The notes under the pieces: model-generated
The model's database searches: none
What the model saw: the letters and a program-made list of their open reading frames with translations, nothing else
Told to the model about the DNA's origin: nothing
Shown: piece by piece, positions 42,927-51,457 of the stretch
Position numbering within the stretch: the stretch's first letter is position 1
Layout: each line of letters begins with the position of its first letter
Position numbers and translations under genes: made by a program
Assembly: GCF_028657195.3 (NCBI RefSeq)
Contig: NZ_JANCPR020000021.1
Span: forward strand, 1 to 64,000
DNA from: Streptomyces iconiensis
GTDB lineage: Bacteria; Actinomycetota; Actinomycetes; Streptomycetales; Streptomycetaceae
Length of the DNA: 64,000 nucleotides
Direction: 5' to 3'

Positions 42927-44366
42927 ATGACTGCCACCATTCCCGACCCGTACCCGGACGGTGCCGAAGCGGACAGTGCGCAGCCCGGCCCGGGTGGAGC
43001 GGGCCGCATCGAGGCGCACGGCATCGACTGCATTCCCGACCGGGAACGGCATGGCAAAGCCCGCGAGTTGTTCTCCGTCTGGGCTGCGGGGAACGTCAAC
43101 TACCTGAGCCTGCTGGTGGGCGGCGCCGTGGTCCTCATGGGCCTCAACCTGTGGCAGGCCGTCGCCGTGATCGTGATCGGCAACCTGTTCTGGGGGCTCA
43201 CAGGGCTGCTCGCCGTCTCGGGCCCGGCATCCGGCACCCCCAGCGAAGTGATCACCCGCGCCATGTACGGCATCCGCGGAAACCGCGTGAACAACGCGGT
43301 CATCGGCTGGATGATGTCCGTCTGCTACTTCGCGCTCAACCTCGCCGCTGCGGCGACCGCGGCGTTCTCCCTGGTCGAACGGGTGGGCATCGCGGCCACC
43401 ACCCCCGTACGGATCGCCGTGGTGCTGGTCATCGCCGCGCTCACGCTGGTCATCGGCGTGTTCGGGCACGGCTTGATCATCAAGCTCTACCTTCCGATCT
43501 CCCTCGTACTCGCCGCCGCCTTCGCCGTCGTCGCCGTCAGCGTGATCGGGCACGCCGACTTCTCCTACGTCCCCGCGCAACCGCTGTCCGGCACCGGGCT
43601 GTGGGCCACCCTCATAGCCGGCGTCACCCTGATCGCAGCAGGCCCGCTGTCCTACACCACCAGCGCCGACTTCTCGCGCTATCTGCCCCGCACGACCTCC
43701 GCGAAGTCGATCGCCGGCTGGACCGCGTTCGGCGCCTACCTGCCCAGCACCTTCGTATGCGTCGTGGGCGCGCTCGCCGCCACCGTCGTCGACATGAGCG
43801 ACCCGCGGACCGCGCTGGAGAAGCTGCTGCCCCGCTGGTTCGTACCGGTCTTCCTGCTCGCCCTGGTCCTTGGCACGATCGCCATCAACGCGCTCACCGC
43901 CTACAGCGCCGGGCTCGCACTCCAGTCCGTCGGCGTCCGCATCCGGCGGTCGGTGAGCGTCCTCTTCGACGGCGTCGCCGCCGCCTCCCTGACCCTCTAC
44001 GGGCTTCTGGTCTCCAACCTCCTCGACACCATCAACAACGTCCTCCAGCTGACCGTCGTCCTGCTCGGCCCCGCCATGTCCATCTACGCGACGGACATCC
44101 TGCTGCGCCGCAACCGCTACGACGGACCCGCGCTGACGGACGAGTCACCGAGCAGCCCCTACTGGTTCACCGGCGGCGTCAACTGGGCAGGCGCAACAGC
44201 CCTGTTGACCGGCTCAGGCACGGCGGCGCTGTGTGTGAACACCCTCTACACGGGCCCGATCGCCGCGGCGCTGAACGGCATCGACCTGGCCCTGCCCGTC
44301 GGCATCCTCGTGGCGGCCGGAACCTACGCACTCCTGGGACGGCGCGCGATCGCCGCCCGCATGTGA
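42927..44366 (+). CDS. NCS1-family permease for nucleobase, allantoin or hydantoin
   Basis: A 479-residue, 12-helix transporter of the NCS1 (cytosine/purine/allantoin) family. After a soluble N-terminus it has IDCIPDRERHGKARELFSVW, VNYLSL in helix 1, the SGTPSEVITRAMYGIRGNRV helix 2-3 region, and DFSRYLP, a family hallmark. GGAGGGG precedes ATG 42927. It would import a nitrogen-rich heterocycle with protons or sodium. It is the first gene of the operon with agmatine deiminase and the urease genes. The ligand is therefore likely to release ammonia, urea or a guanidino compound. Confidence 0.9.
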   Translation: MTATIPDPYPDGAEADSAQPGPGGAGRIEAHGIDCIPDRERHGKARELFSVWAAGNVNYLSLLVGGAVVLMGLNLWQAVAVIVIGNLFWGLTGLLAVSGPASGTPSEVITRAMYGIRGNRVNNAVIGWMMSVCYFALNLAAAATAAFSLVERVGIAATTPVRIAVVLVIAALTLVIGVFGHGLIIKLYLPISLVLAAAFAVVAVSVIGHADFSYVPAQPLSGTGLWATLIAGVTLIAAGPLSYTTSADFSRYLPRTTSAKSIAGWTAFGAYLPSTFVCVVGALAATVVDMSDPRTALEKLLPRWFVPVFLLALVLGTIAINALTAYSAGLALQSVGVRIRRSVSVLFDGVAAASLTLYGLLVSNLLDTINNVLQLTVVLLGPAMSIYATDILLRRNRYDGPALTDESPSSPYWFTGGVNWAGATALLTGSGTAALCVNTLYTGPIAAALNGIDLALPVGILVAAGTYALLGRRAIAARM

Positions 44367-44526
44367 GGCGTTACGCGCCACGACGGCACGCGCGGCGATA
44401 CGGACAGCAACGCGCCACTGCCCGCCCGGCACCCAACGGCACGGCAGGGCGGCACCAACGGCCCGGCCGGCACCCACGGCACCCCACGGCACGACCGGCC
44501 CGGCCGGCGCCCTTGAAAGGAACCGA

Positions 44527-45552
44527 ATGAACTGGCGGATGCCCTCGGAAACCGCTCTCCAGGAACGCGTCTGGATGGCCTTTCCCCCCAGCTCCTCGTA
44601 CATCGGCGAGGGGCTGGAGACCGCCGACGAGGCGCGGCGTGCCTGGTCGGGGGTGGCCCTCGCCATCGCGCGGTTCGAACCCGTGACCATGCTCGTCGAC
44701 CCCGCCGACCTTGGCATCGCCCGCAAGTGGCTGACCGACGACATCGACCTCGTCGAAGTGCCCCTCGATGACGCCTGGTTGCGCGACACGGGCCCCAGCT
44801 TCGTACTGGACGAGGACGGCCGCCTCGGCGCCGTGGAGTGGGTGTTCAACGGCTGGGGCCGGCAGGAGTGGGCGAGCTGGGAGCGCGATGCCCACGTGGG
44901 CCGTACGGTGAGCGGCCTGTCGGGAGCCCGTAGCGTGCCCTCGCCGCTCGTGAATGAGGGCGGTGGCATCCACGTCGACGGGCTCGGCACGGCCCTGGTG
45001 ACGGAGACCGTACAGCTCGACCCGTACCGCAATCCCGGATACGACAAGGCCGCCGTCGAGGCCGAACTCGCCCGCACCATCGGCGCCGAGCACGTCATCT
45101 GGCTGCCGCGCGGCCTGACCCGCGACGCCCAGCGGCTCGGTACGCGCGGGCATGTGGACCTCCTCGCCACCATCCCCTCGCCCGGCAGGCTTCTCGTCCA
45201 CACCCAGCCGGACCCGGCGCATCCGGACCACGCCCTCACCCGCGAGATCCTCGATGTCCTGCGCGACAGCAAGGACGTGCGCGGCACGGCGTGGGAGATC
45301 ACCGAGATGCCCGCGCCCACGGTCCTGCGCGACGCGTACGGCTGGGTGGACCACAGCTACATCAACCATCTCGTCGTCAACGGCGCCGTGATCGCCTGCG
45401 GCTTCGACGACCCGCGCGACGAGCAGGCCCGGGAGATCCTCACCGACGCGTATCCGGGCCGGCGGATCGTCATGCTCGACGCCCGCCCGGTCTTCGCCGC
45501 GGGAGGCGGAATCCACTGCATCACGCAGCAGCAGCCGGCGGCCAGGCCATGA
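44527..45552 (+). CDS. aguA: Agmatine deiminase
   Basis: This 341-residue protein matches agmatine deiminase, which converts agmatine to N-carbamoylputrescine and ammonia. Visible signatures are MPSETALQERVWMAFPP, WLRDTGPSFV, EWVFNGWG, GGGIHVDGLGT, TRGHVDLLA with the catalytic His, and the C-terminal GGGIHCITQQ with the nucleophile Cys at about residue 331. Start ATG 44527 has GAAAGGA. The 160 bases before it are a GGCACGGC-type low-complexity spacer with no gene. It lies between a permease and urease genes, so N-carbamoyl or guanidino substrates are plausible. Confidence 0.92.
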   Translation: MNWRMPSETALQERVWMAFPPSSSYIGEGLETADEARRAWSGVALAIARFEPVTMLVDPADLGIARKWLTDDIDLVEVPLDDAWLRDTGPSFVLDEDGRLGAVEWVFNGWGRQEWASWERDAHVGRTVSGLSGARSVPSPLVNEGGGIHVDGLGTALVTETVQLDPYRNPGYDKAAVEAELARTIGAEHVIWLPRGLTRDAQRLGTRGHVDLLATIPSPGRLLVHTQPDPAHPDHALTREILDVLRDSKDVRGTAWEITEMPAPTVLRDAYGWVDHSYINHLVVNGAVIACGFDDPRDEQAREILTDAYPGRRIVMLDARPVFAAGGGIHCITQQQPAARP

Positions 45553-45690
45553 ACTCCGCGCGTACCTCCGTCCGTTCCGGCCCCGCTCCGCCGTCCCTCC
45601 CCGTGGCCCGGCGACCCGGCGGCCCGGTGGCCCGGTGGCCCGACGGCCGGGCGCCTCGACGCCCCGACGACCCGAGAGGATTTCTGACCC

Positions 45691-46419
45691 ATGCGTCTGA
45701 CCCCCGGTGAACGCGATCGGCTTCTGCTGTTCACCACCGCCGAACTCGCCCGTGCGCGCCGTGCCCGTGGCCTGCGGCTCAACGTTCCCGAGGCCACCGC
45801 GCTCATCGCCGACACCGTGTGCGAGAGTGCGCGCGACGGTGCACGGCTGACCGACGCGATGCGGGCGGGCCGTTCCGTCCTCGGCCCCGACGACGTGCTG
45901 GCCGGAGTGGCGGACGTCGTCACCGAGGTCGAGGTGGAGGCCGTGTTCGACGACGGCACCCGGCTGGTCGTGGTGACCGACCCCATCGGTGGCGGCCACC
46001 ACGGCGAAGCGGCACCCGGCGCCGTACTGCCCGGGGCCGACGCGCCCACGCGGCGGTTCACGGACACGCTGACGATCCCGGTGACCAACACCGCGACCGT
46101 GCCCGTCAGCGTCACCTCGCACTTCCACTTCTTCGAGGTCAACCCGCGGCTGCGCTTCGACAGGGCCGCCGCTTACGGGTGCAGGGCCGCGCTTCCGGCG
46201 GGCGCGGCCCTGCGGTTCGGCCCGGGGGAGACCCGCGAGGTCGAGCTGACCCCCGTCAGGGGCGAGCGCGTGGCGATCGGGTTCGCGGGGCTCGTGGACG
46301 GCCCGCTGGACGCGCCGGGCGCCCGTGAACAGGCCCTCGAACGCGCCCGCGCCTGCGGCTACCTCGACCTCGGCACACCGGAAGGCCGTTCACTCGACAC
46401 ACCGGAAGGCCGTTCATGA
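45691..46419 (+). CDS. ureAB: Urease gamma-beta fusion subunit
   Basis: This 242-residue protein fuses the urease gamma subunit (residues 1-100: MRLTPGERDRLLLFTTAELA; LNVPEATALIAD; GRSVLGPDDVLAGVADVV) to the beta subunit (about 118-215: IPVTNTATVPVSVTSHFHFF, then EVNPRLRFDRAAAYGCRAAL). Gamma-beta fusions are known in some bacteria. The C-terminus carries an eight-residue repeat, TPEGRSLDTPEGRS, from a 24-base duplication that also copies the ribosome site of the next gene. The spacer before it (45553-45690) is made of GGCCCGG repeats. ATGA overlap couples it to the alpha subunit. Confidence 0.9.
   Translation: MRLTPGERDRLLLFTTAELARARRARGLRLNVPEATALIADTVCESARDGARLTDAMRAGRSVLGPDDVLAGVADVVTEVEVEAVFDDGTRLVVVTDPIGGGHHGEAAPGAVLPGADAPTRRFTDTLTIPVTNTATVPVSVTSHFHFFEVNPRLRFDRAAAYGCRAALPAGAALRFGPGETREVELTPVRGERVAIGFAGLVDGPLDAPGAREQALERARACGYLDLGTPEGRSLDTPEGRS
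46375..46416 (+). repeat. 24-bp-period duplication at the ureAB/ureC junction
   Basis: ACACCGGAAGGCCGTTCA occurs at 46375-46392 and 46399-46416. The second copy holds the GGAAGG ribosome site and the A of the alpha-subunit ATG. The duplication adds eight residues to the fusion subunit and leaves a decoy ribosome site upstream. Confidence 0.75.
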
Positions 46420-48149
46420 GTTCCGAAGCCCACCACCACGACCACGCGCATGACCACCTCTCCGCGCACGACCGCACCTCAGCGCACGACCACATCTCCA
46501 CGCACGGCCCCCGCCGTGGCGACCGCGTGCGACTCGGGGACACCGGGCTGCTCATCGAGGTCGAGCACGACTCGGCCGAGCCGGGCGAGGAGTTCCTCGT
46601 CGGCTTCGGCAAGACGGCCCGCGACGGTATGCACCTGCGGGCCGCTTCCGTCCGCGACACCTGTGACGTCGTCATCAGCAACGTCCTCGTCATCGACGCC
46701 GTGCTCGGCATCCGCAAGGTGTCCATCGGCATACGGGAAGGCCGCATCGTCGCCGTCGGCCGCGCGGGCAACCCGCACACCGTCGACGGGGTCGACGTGG
46801 TCGTCGGCACCGGCACAGCGATCGTCCCCGGCGAGGGACTGATCGCCACGGCGGGCGCCGTCGACACCCATGTGCATCTGCTGTCGCCGCGCATCATGGA
46901 GGCTTCGCTCGCCTCCGGCGTGACCACGCTCATCAGCCAGGAGTTCGGTCCCGTCTGGGGCGTCGGCGTCAACTCGCCCTGGGCGCTGCGGCACGCGTTC
47001 AACGCCTTCGACGCCTGGCCCGTCAACATCGGCTTCCTGGCCCGTGGTTCGTCCTCCGGCACCGCGCCGCTGACCGAGGCCCTGGTCGAGGGCGGGGCCA
47101 GCGGCTTCAAGGTCCACGAGGACCTGGGCGCGCACACCCGGGCCCTGGACACCGCACTGCGTGTCGCCGAGGAGCACGATGTCCAGGTCGCCCTGCACAC
47201 GGACGGACTCAACGAGTGCCTGTCCGTCGAGGACACCCTCGCCGTGCTGGAGGGGCGCACCATCCACGCCTTCCACATCGAGGGCTGCGGCGGCGGGCAC
47301 GTACCCAACGTGCTGCGCCTCGCGGGCGAGGCCAACGTCATCGGCTCCTCGACGAACCCGACCCTGCCGTTCGGCCGGGACGCCGTCGCCGAGCACCTGC
47401 ACATGATCATGGCCGTCCACCAGCTCGACCCCGGCAGGCCAGGTGACGACGCCATGGCCCGCGACCGCATCCGCGAGGGCACGATGGGCGCCGAGGGTGT
47501 CCTGCACGACCTCGGCGTCATCCCCATCACCTCGTCCGACGCACAGGGCATGGGCCGTGCGGGGGAGACGGTACGGCGGACCTTCGCGATGGCGGCGAGG
47601 AACAAGGTCCAGTTCGGCGCCGCCAACCCACGCCACGACAACGACAGGGCCCTGCGCTACATCGCCAAGCTCACCGTCAACCCGGCTCTCGCGCACGGCC
47701 TCGCACACGAGATCGGCTCCCTGGAACCGGGGAAGCTGGCCGACATCGTCCTGTGGCGCCCCGACCGCTTCGGCGCCAAGCCCGAACTGGTGCTCAAGTC
47801 CGGTTTCCCCGCCTGGGGCGTCACCGGCGACCCGAACGCGTCAGTCGACACCTCGCAACCCCTGGTACTGGGCCCGCAACTCGGCGCCCACGGCTCCACG
47901 GCCGCTGACCTCTCCGTCGCGTTCGTGAGCCGCGCTGCGGCCGAGGACGGCCACGACCGCCTGACCACCCGTCGCCGCCGCGTGGGCGTACGCGGAACGC
48001 GCGGCATCGGCCCGCACACCATGGTCCACAACGACAGGACGGCCGAGGTCCGCGTCGCCCCCGACACCGGCACGGTCACCCTCGACGGCTCCTCGCTCAC
48101 CTCGGAGCCCGCCCAGGAAGTGACCCTGAACAGGCTGTACTTCCTGTGA
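46416..48149 (+). CDS. ureC: Urease alpha-like subunit, non-canonical
   Basis: This 577-residue urease alpha-type amidohydrolase keeps the nickel ligands: HVH in DTHVHLLSP, the carbamylated Lys and His in GFKVHEDLG, His in VALHTDGLNE and in GCGGGHVPN, and Asp in SSDAQGMGR. The mobile flap, normally MVCHHLD, reads MAVHQLD, so the flap Cys is Val while the active-site His stays. Residues 6-30 contain ten His (HHHDHAHDH and others), absent from ordinary alpha subunits. No ureDEFG genes are nearby. It may be a urease maturing with accessory proteins from elsewhere, or a paralogue for another urea-like substrate such as a carbamoyl or guanidino compound. Confidence 0.85.
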   Translation: MSSEAHHHDHAHDHLSAHDRTSAHDHISTHGPRRGDRVRLGDTGLLIEVEHDSAEPGEEFLVGFGKTARDGMHLRAASVRDTCDVVISNVLVIDAVLGIRKVSIGIREGRIVAVGRAGNPHTVDGVDVVVGTGTAIVPGEGLIATAGAVDTHVHLLSPRIMEASLASGVTTLISQEFGPVWGVGVNSPWALRHAFNAFDAWPVNIGFLARGSSSGTAPLTEALVEGGASGFKVHEDLGAHTRALDTALRVAEEHDVQVALHTDGLNECLSVEDTLAVLEGRTIHAFHIEGCGGGHVPNVLRLAGEANVIGSSTNPTLPFGRDAVAEHLHMIMAVHQLDPGRPGDDAMARDRIREGTMGAEGVLHDLGVIPITSSDAQGMGRAGETVRRTFAMAARNKVQFGAANPRHDNDRALRYIAKLTVNPALAHGLAHEIGSLEPGKLADIVLWRPDRFGAKPELVLKSGFPAWGVTGDPNASVDTSQPLVLGPQLGAHGSTAADLSVAFVSRAAAEDGHDRLTTRRRRVGVRGTRGIGPHTMVHNDRTAEVRVAPDTGTVTLDGSSLTSEPAQEVTLNRLYFL

Positions 48150-48164
48150 CCTGCCGCCGCCCGC

Positions 48165-48560
48165 TCACAAGGCGATCAGCCCCGCGTCCGTCGCCCTGAA
48201 ACCGCAGGCGTCGAAGTAGAACGACCGCAAGTGCTCTTCGAAGTCCACATGCAGCCACTCGCACCCGGCGGCGCGCGCCCCTTCCGCAGCCGCCTTGACC
48301 AGGGCGGAGCCCACACCCTCCGAACGGCTGCGCCGCGCCACGACCGTGTCCAGGACGAACGCGTGGTCTCCGCCGTCCCAGGCGACGTTGACGAAGCCGG
48401 TCAAGTGGTCACCGTGCCACGCACAGACCCAGCCGAGGCTGTGACGCAGCAGTCTCGCGCGCCAGTCGGTCTGTTCCAGCGGGTGGTCGAACCCCTCGGC
48501 ATGCAGGGCGTTGAGAGCCGCGTTGTCGAAGTCACCGCACCACTCATACGTGATCATCAT
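48165..48560 (-). CDS. GNAT-family N-acetyltransferase
   Basis: A 131-residue GNAT with VLDTVVARRSRSEGVGSALVKAA as the acetyl-CoA loop and FYFDACGFRATDAGLI at the end. The first two codons are both ATG. It converges with the urease alpha gene, 15 bases away, and faces away from the lasso cluster. It is probably unrelated to either. Confidence 0.85.
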   Translation of the reverse strand: MMITYEWCGDFDNAALNALHAEGFDHPLEQTDWRARLLRHSLGWVCAWHGDHLTGFVNVAWDGGDHAFVLDTVVARRSRSEGVGSALVKAAAEGARAAGCEWLHVDFEEHLRSFYFDACGFRATDAGLIAL

Positions 48561-48920
48561 GACCTGAACATAGCGCTCCGCAGCCGGCCGGTGGTTGCGT
48601 CCTGGTGGCGCGGGCGGGAGCGCGGCCCCGCAGTACGGTGATCAACTCATGGAAACCGGCGCCCACTTGGCACCAGGGCGCTCGCGGGAGTGCTCGCGGG
48701 GCGCGGTCGTCGGCGCGGTCGCGGGGCGCCGACGCGCGGGATGAGGCGCACAAACGCAAGCGGAATGCCTCGTGTTCTCCCTTTTTCCAGGTGTATATCC
48801 GGCGGTGTCGCCCGTGCTGGTGGTGATGGCCCGGCAGCTATGGCGCCGCACGTCCGGACTGTGGATCACTGTCGTCATCGGGGGGACCGTCCACCCGTGT
48901 GTACCTGAAAGGTGCTCACC
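48561..48920. other. Promoter region of the lasso cluster
   Basis: These 360 bases separate the acetyltransferase from the lasso precursor and hold no convincing gene. The precursor promoter should be here. An A/T-rich GTGTATATCC (about 48791) is the most promoter-like patch, but I could not assign clear -35/-10 boxes. AAAGGTG at 48908-48914 is the precursor ribosome site. Confidence 0.4.
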
Positions 48921-49061
48921 ATGAGCGAGACGCTGAACATCGAGACCGCTGACGTGTACGAGGCTCCGCTGCTGGCCGAGGCGGGCGACTTCGCCGACCT
49001 CACCCAGGGCGCGGCCGGCCGCTGGCCCGAGGGCATCGGCGGTTACCGCATCGGTAGCTGA
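48921..49061 (+). CDS. Lasso peptide precursor
   Basis: A 46-residue precursor. The leader MSETLNIETADVYEAPLLAE then AGDFADLTQ contains the recognition pattern Y-x-x-P-x-L-x-x-x-G-x-F and Thr at position -2 from the cut. The predicted core is the last 17 residues, GAAGRWPEGIGGYRIGS. Gly1 and Glu8 would form the isopeptide ring, giving an eight-residue ring and a nine-residue tail with Tyr13 and Arg14 as candidate plugs. ATG 48921 has AAAGGTG at a good distance. The downstream genes are the cyclase, recognition element and peptidase, in the order A-C-B1-B2. I do not recognise this core among lasso peptides I can recall. Confidence 0.9.
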   Translation: MSETLNIETADVYEAPLLAEAGDFADLTQGAAGRWPEGIGGYRIGS

Positions 49062-49087
49062 CCACGCGTCGCTGGCTGATCAGCGCA

Positions 49088-49135
49088 GGGATGCCGGTCC
49101 GTCGGCCGCACACGCGGACCAGGGACCGGCATCCC
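49088..49135 (+). terminator. Attenuator-like hairpin between lasso precursor and cyclase
   Basis: GGGATGCCGGTCC (49088-49100) and GGACCGGCATCCC (49123-49135) pair perfectly over 13 bases with a 22-base loop. It starts 27 bases after the precursor stop. A partial terminator here would give more precursor than enzyme transcript, as is known for other lasso clusters. Confidence 0.65.
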
Positions 49136-49281
49136 CCGCCCCCGGGGACCTCCACCGCTAACGGCTCCCCGGGGGCGGGCCCCGAGCGCACCCCACGCGC
49201 CGCGAGCTGCGTTCGCCGCCCGAACCGTGACCCAACGCCCAACGCCACGTACATGCCCACCAGTTGGGAGGAGCTGATCCC

Positions 49282-51216
49282 ATGAAGGAAGCCATGGCAG
49301 CCACGGGAATCGCGTCAGCCACGGCGCCGTATTGGTTCGTGGCGCTCCCCGACCGGGACCTACCGGAAGGAGGCCGGCTCTCCCGGCTGCGGATGCGGGC
49401 CACGCGCGCCGGCATCGCCGGCGACGGAGAACGCGCCGACAGCGTGGTCTCCTACCCGTCGGGGAGGCCCTGGCTGCTGGGTTCCTGGCCAAGGGAGCAG
49501 CTGGTCACGGCTTCGGCCGGTACGCGCATGCTGGCGGTGGTGGGAACGTCATCGGCCACCGGAGCCGGCCTGGCGGCCCGCCTGAAGCGCGTACGTACGG
49601 TCGCGGATCTGGAGGAGGCGCTGTCGGGACTCCACGGCAGCTTCCACGTCGCCGCCTCCCTGAACGGACACGGATATCTACGCGGCAGCGCCTCCGGTGC
49701 CCGTCGCGTCTACCGCGCCAGGATCGGGGGAGCGACGGTCTGCGCCGACCGCGCACGGACCCTCGCCTGGCTCCTCGGCACCGGGCCCGACACCGCGCGC
49801 CTCGCCGCCTCCCTCGCCTCCCCGCAGCTGCCGTATCCGCTGTCCGGCGCCGCGATGTGGACAGGAGTGCACCTCGTTCCGCCGGGGCAGGCGCTGCGCC
49901 TGCCGCCCGACGGGGCCTGCCGCACCACCACGTGGTGGCAGCCGCCACCCGCCGAACTGCCCCTGCACGAAGGCGCCTCGCACCTGCGGGAAGCGCTGCG
50001 CCGTGCCGTTTCCTTGCGGGTGCGGCCTGGCAGCACACTGGCCGCCGACCTGTCAGGCGGCATGGACTCCACGTCCCTGTGCTTCCTGGCCGCCGAGGCC
50101 GGGGCCTCACTCGTCACCGCGACGCTGCACTGGGACACGGCAGGCAACGAGGACCACCACTACGCCCGTTACGCCGCCGACCAACTGCCCGGCGCCCAGC
50201 CCTTGGTCTTCTCCACCGCCGACCTGCCCCCCTGTTTCGCCGGGCTCGGCCGGCGCCACGACCCCGTGGAGGAGCCCTCCGTCCTGCTCCGCGACCGCGC
50301 ACGGCAGCAGCACGTGGCCGGCGCGCTGCGTGCCCGGGGCGCGCTGCTCCGGCTGTCGGGTCACGGCGGCGACCACGCTCTCGTACCGCCCGCCACTTAT
50401 CTGCAGGGACTGCTGCGGCGCAGCCCGGCAACGGCGCTGCGGCACACGGCCGGGTTCAGGGCACGTGACCGCTGGCCGCTGTGGGCGACCGCCCGGATGC
50501 TGCTGCGCGACGGCCCCTACTCCGCATGGCTGACCGAGGCGGCGGACCGGCTCAGCGAACCCGCACCGCACCTCGCGGGGCCCGAGTCCTGGGGGCCGCG
50601 TCCCGTTCTCCCCGCGTGGGCGAGCGAGCAGGCCGAAGGCCACCTCTCCACGCTCCTGCGCAGCGCCGCCGAGCACGCGGAGCCCCTGGCTGCCGATCCG
50701 GGCCGGCAGTCGTGGATCCAACAGGTCCAGGAGGCCGGACGTGTCGCCGCGTTGCTCAGGGACGGCACGTCACTGGACGGACTGCCGATGGACAGCCCTT
50801 TCTGCGACGACGCCGTCCTCGAAGCCTGCCTGGCCGTGCGCCCGCACGAAGCGGGCCATCCCTGGTCCTACAAGCCCCTGCTGGCCGCGGCGATGGCAGG
50901 ACTGGTGCCCGCACGCCTCCTCGCCCGTACGACCAAGGACCACTGCGGCCCCGAATGGCACGACGGTCTGAGGACGAACCGGCGCCTGCTCGCCGCGTGG
51001 GCCGACACCTCGCACCTGGTTGCCGCCGGCGTCGCCGACGAGACCCGGCTACGGCGCGCGCTGCTCAGCCCCGGCCTCGACGGCGGCGGCGCCCCCGCGC
51101 TGGAGAACACCCTGGGCGCCGAGGAGTGGCTGCGCGACCTCGCCGCCCACCCCACTCCCGCATACCTCGCACACGATCCGCTGGAGGAGCATCCCCTTGA
51201 CCCAGCTGCGCCCTGA
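49282..51216 (+). CDS. Lasso peptide macrolactam synthetase (asparagine synthase-like, C protein)
   Basis: This 644-residue asparagine-synthetase-B-like enzyme adenylates the core Glu side chain and closes the ring with the N-terminal amine. The ATP-binding PP-loop is AADLSGGMDSTSLCFLA near residues 252-268, followed by TLHWDTAGNEDHHYAR and LSGHGGDHALVPPATYLQGL. The N-terminal amidotransferase-like domain (about 1-210) lacks the Cys2 nucleophile, as is normal for lasso cyclases. ATG 49282 follows GGGAGGAG. The stop lies 20 bases inside the next gene. Confidence 0.93.
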   Translation: MKEAMAATGIASATAPYWFVALPDRDLPEGGRLSRLRMRATRAGIAGDGERADSVVSYPSGRPWLLGSWPREQLVTASAGTRMLAVVGTSSATGAGLAARLKRVRTVADLEEALSGLHGSFHVAASLNGHGYLRGSASGARRVYRARIGGATVCADRARTLAWLLGTGPDTARLAASLASPQLPYPLSGAAMWTGVHLVPPGQALRLPPDGACRTTTWWQPPPAELPLHEGASHLREALRRAVSLRVRPGSTLAADLSGGMDSTSLCFLAAEAGASLVTATLHWDTAGNEDHHYARYAADQLPGAQPLVFSTADLPPCFAGLGRRHDPVEEPSVLLRDRARQQHVAGALRARGALLRLSGHGGDHALVPPATYLQGLLRRSPATALRHTAGFRARDRWPLWATARMLLRDGPYSAWLTEAADRLSEPAPHLAGPESWGPRPVLPAWASEQAEGHLSTLLRSAAEHAEPLAADPGRQSWIQQVQEAGRVAALLRDGTSLDGLPMDSPFCDDAVLEACLAVRPHEAGHPWSYKPLLAAAMAGLVPARLLARTTKDHCGPEWHDGLRTNRRLLAAWADTSHLVAAGVADETRLRRALLSPGLDGGGAPALENTLGAEEWLRDLAAHPTPAYLAHDPLEEHPLDPAAP

Positions 51217-51457
51217 TGTCGCCTGCTGTCCCACCGAGGACGGCATGGTTCTGCTGGACGAACGCGACGGCCGGTACTGGCAGCTCAACGCCACCGGCGC
51301 CACCGTCCTCCAGGCCCTCCTGGACGGTGCCACCCCCGAGCAGGTGACCGACAGGCTCGCCGCCGCCCGCCCTGTGGCCCCCGAGCGCGCCGCGGCCGAC
51401 GTGGCGGCGCTGATCGACCAGCTCACCCACGCCGGCCTCGTGACGAGCACACCGTGA
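51197..51457 (+). CDS. Lasso peptide RiPP recognition element (PqqD-like, B1)
   Basis: This 86-residue PqqD-fold protein binds the leader and delivers it to the peptidase and cyclase. It shows DGMVLLDERDGRYWQLNATG (the winged-helix beta part) and VLQALLDGATPEQVTDRLA, the usual B1 pattern. I chose TTG 51197, which has GGAGGAG at a good distance and overlaps the end of the cyclase by 20 bases; no ATG or GTG fits. GTGA couples it to the peptidase. Confidence 0.88.
   Translation: MTQLRPDVACCPTEDGMVLLDERDGRYWQLNATGATVLQALLDGATPEQVTDRLAAARPVAPERAAADVAALIDQLTHAGLVTSTP

Noticed and set aside
43151..44530. Alternative 459-codon frame within the NCS1 permease
   Set aside because: An Arg-rich translation in the second frame of a clear 12-helix transporter is a shadow.
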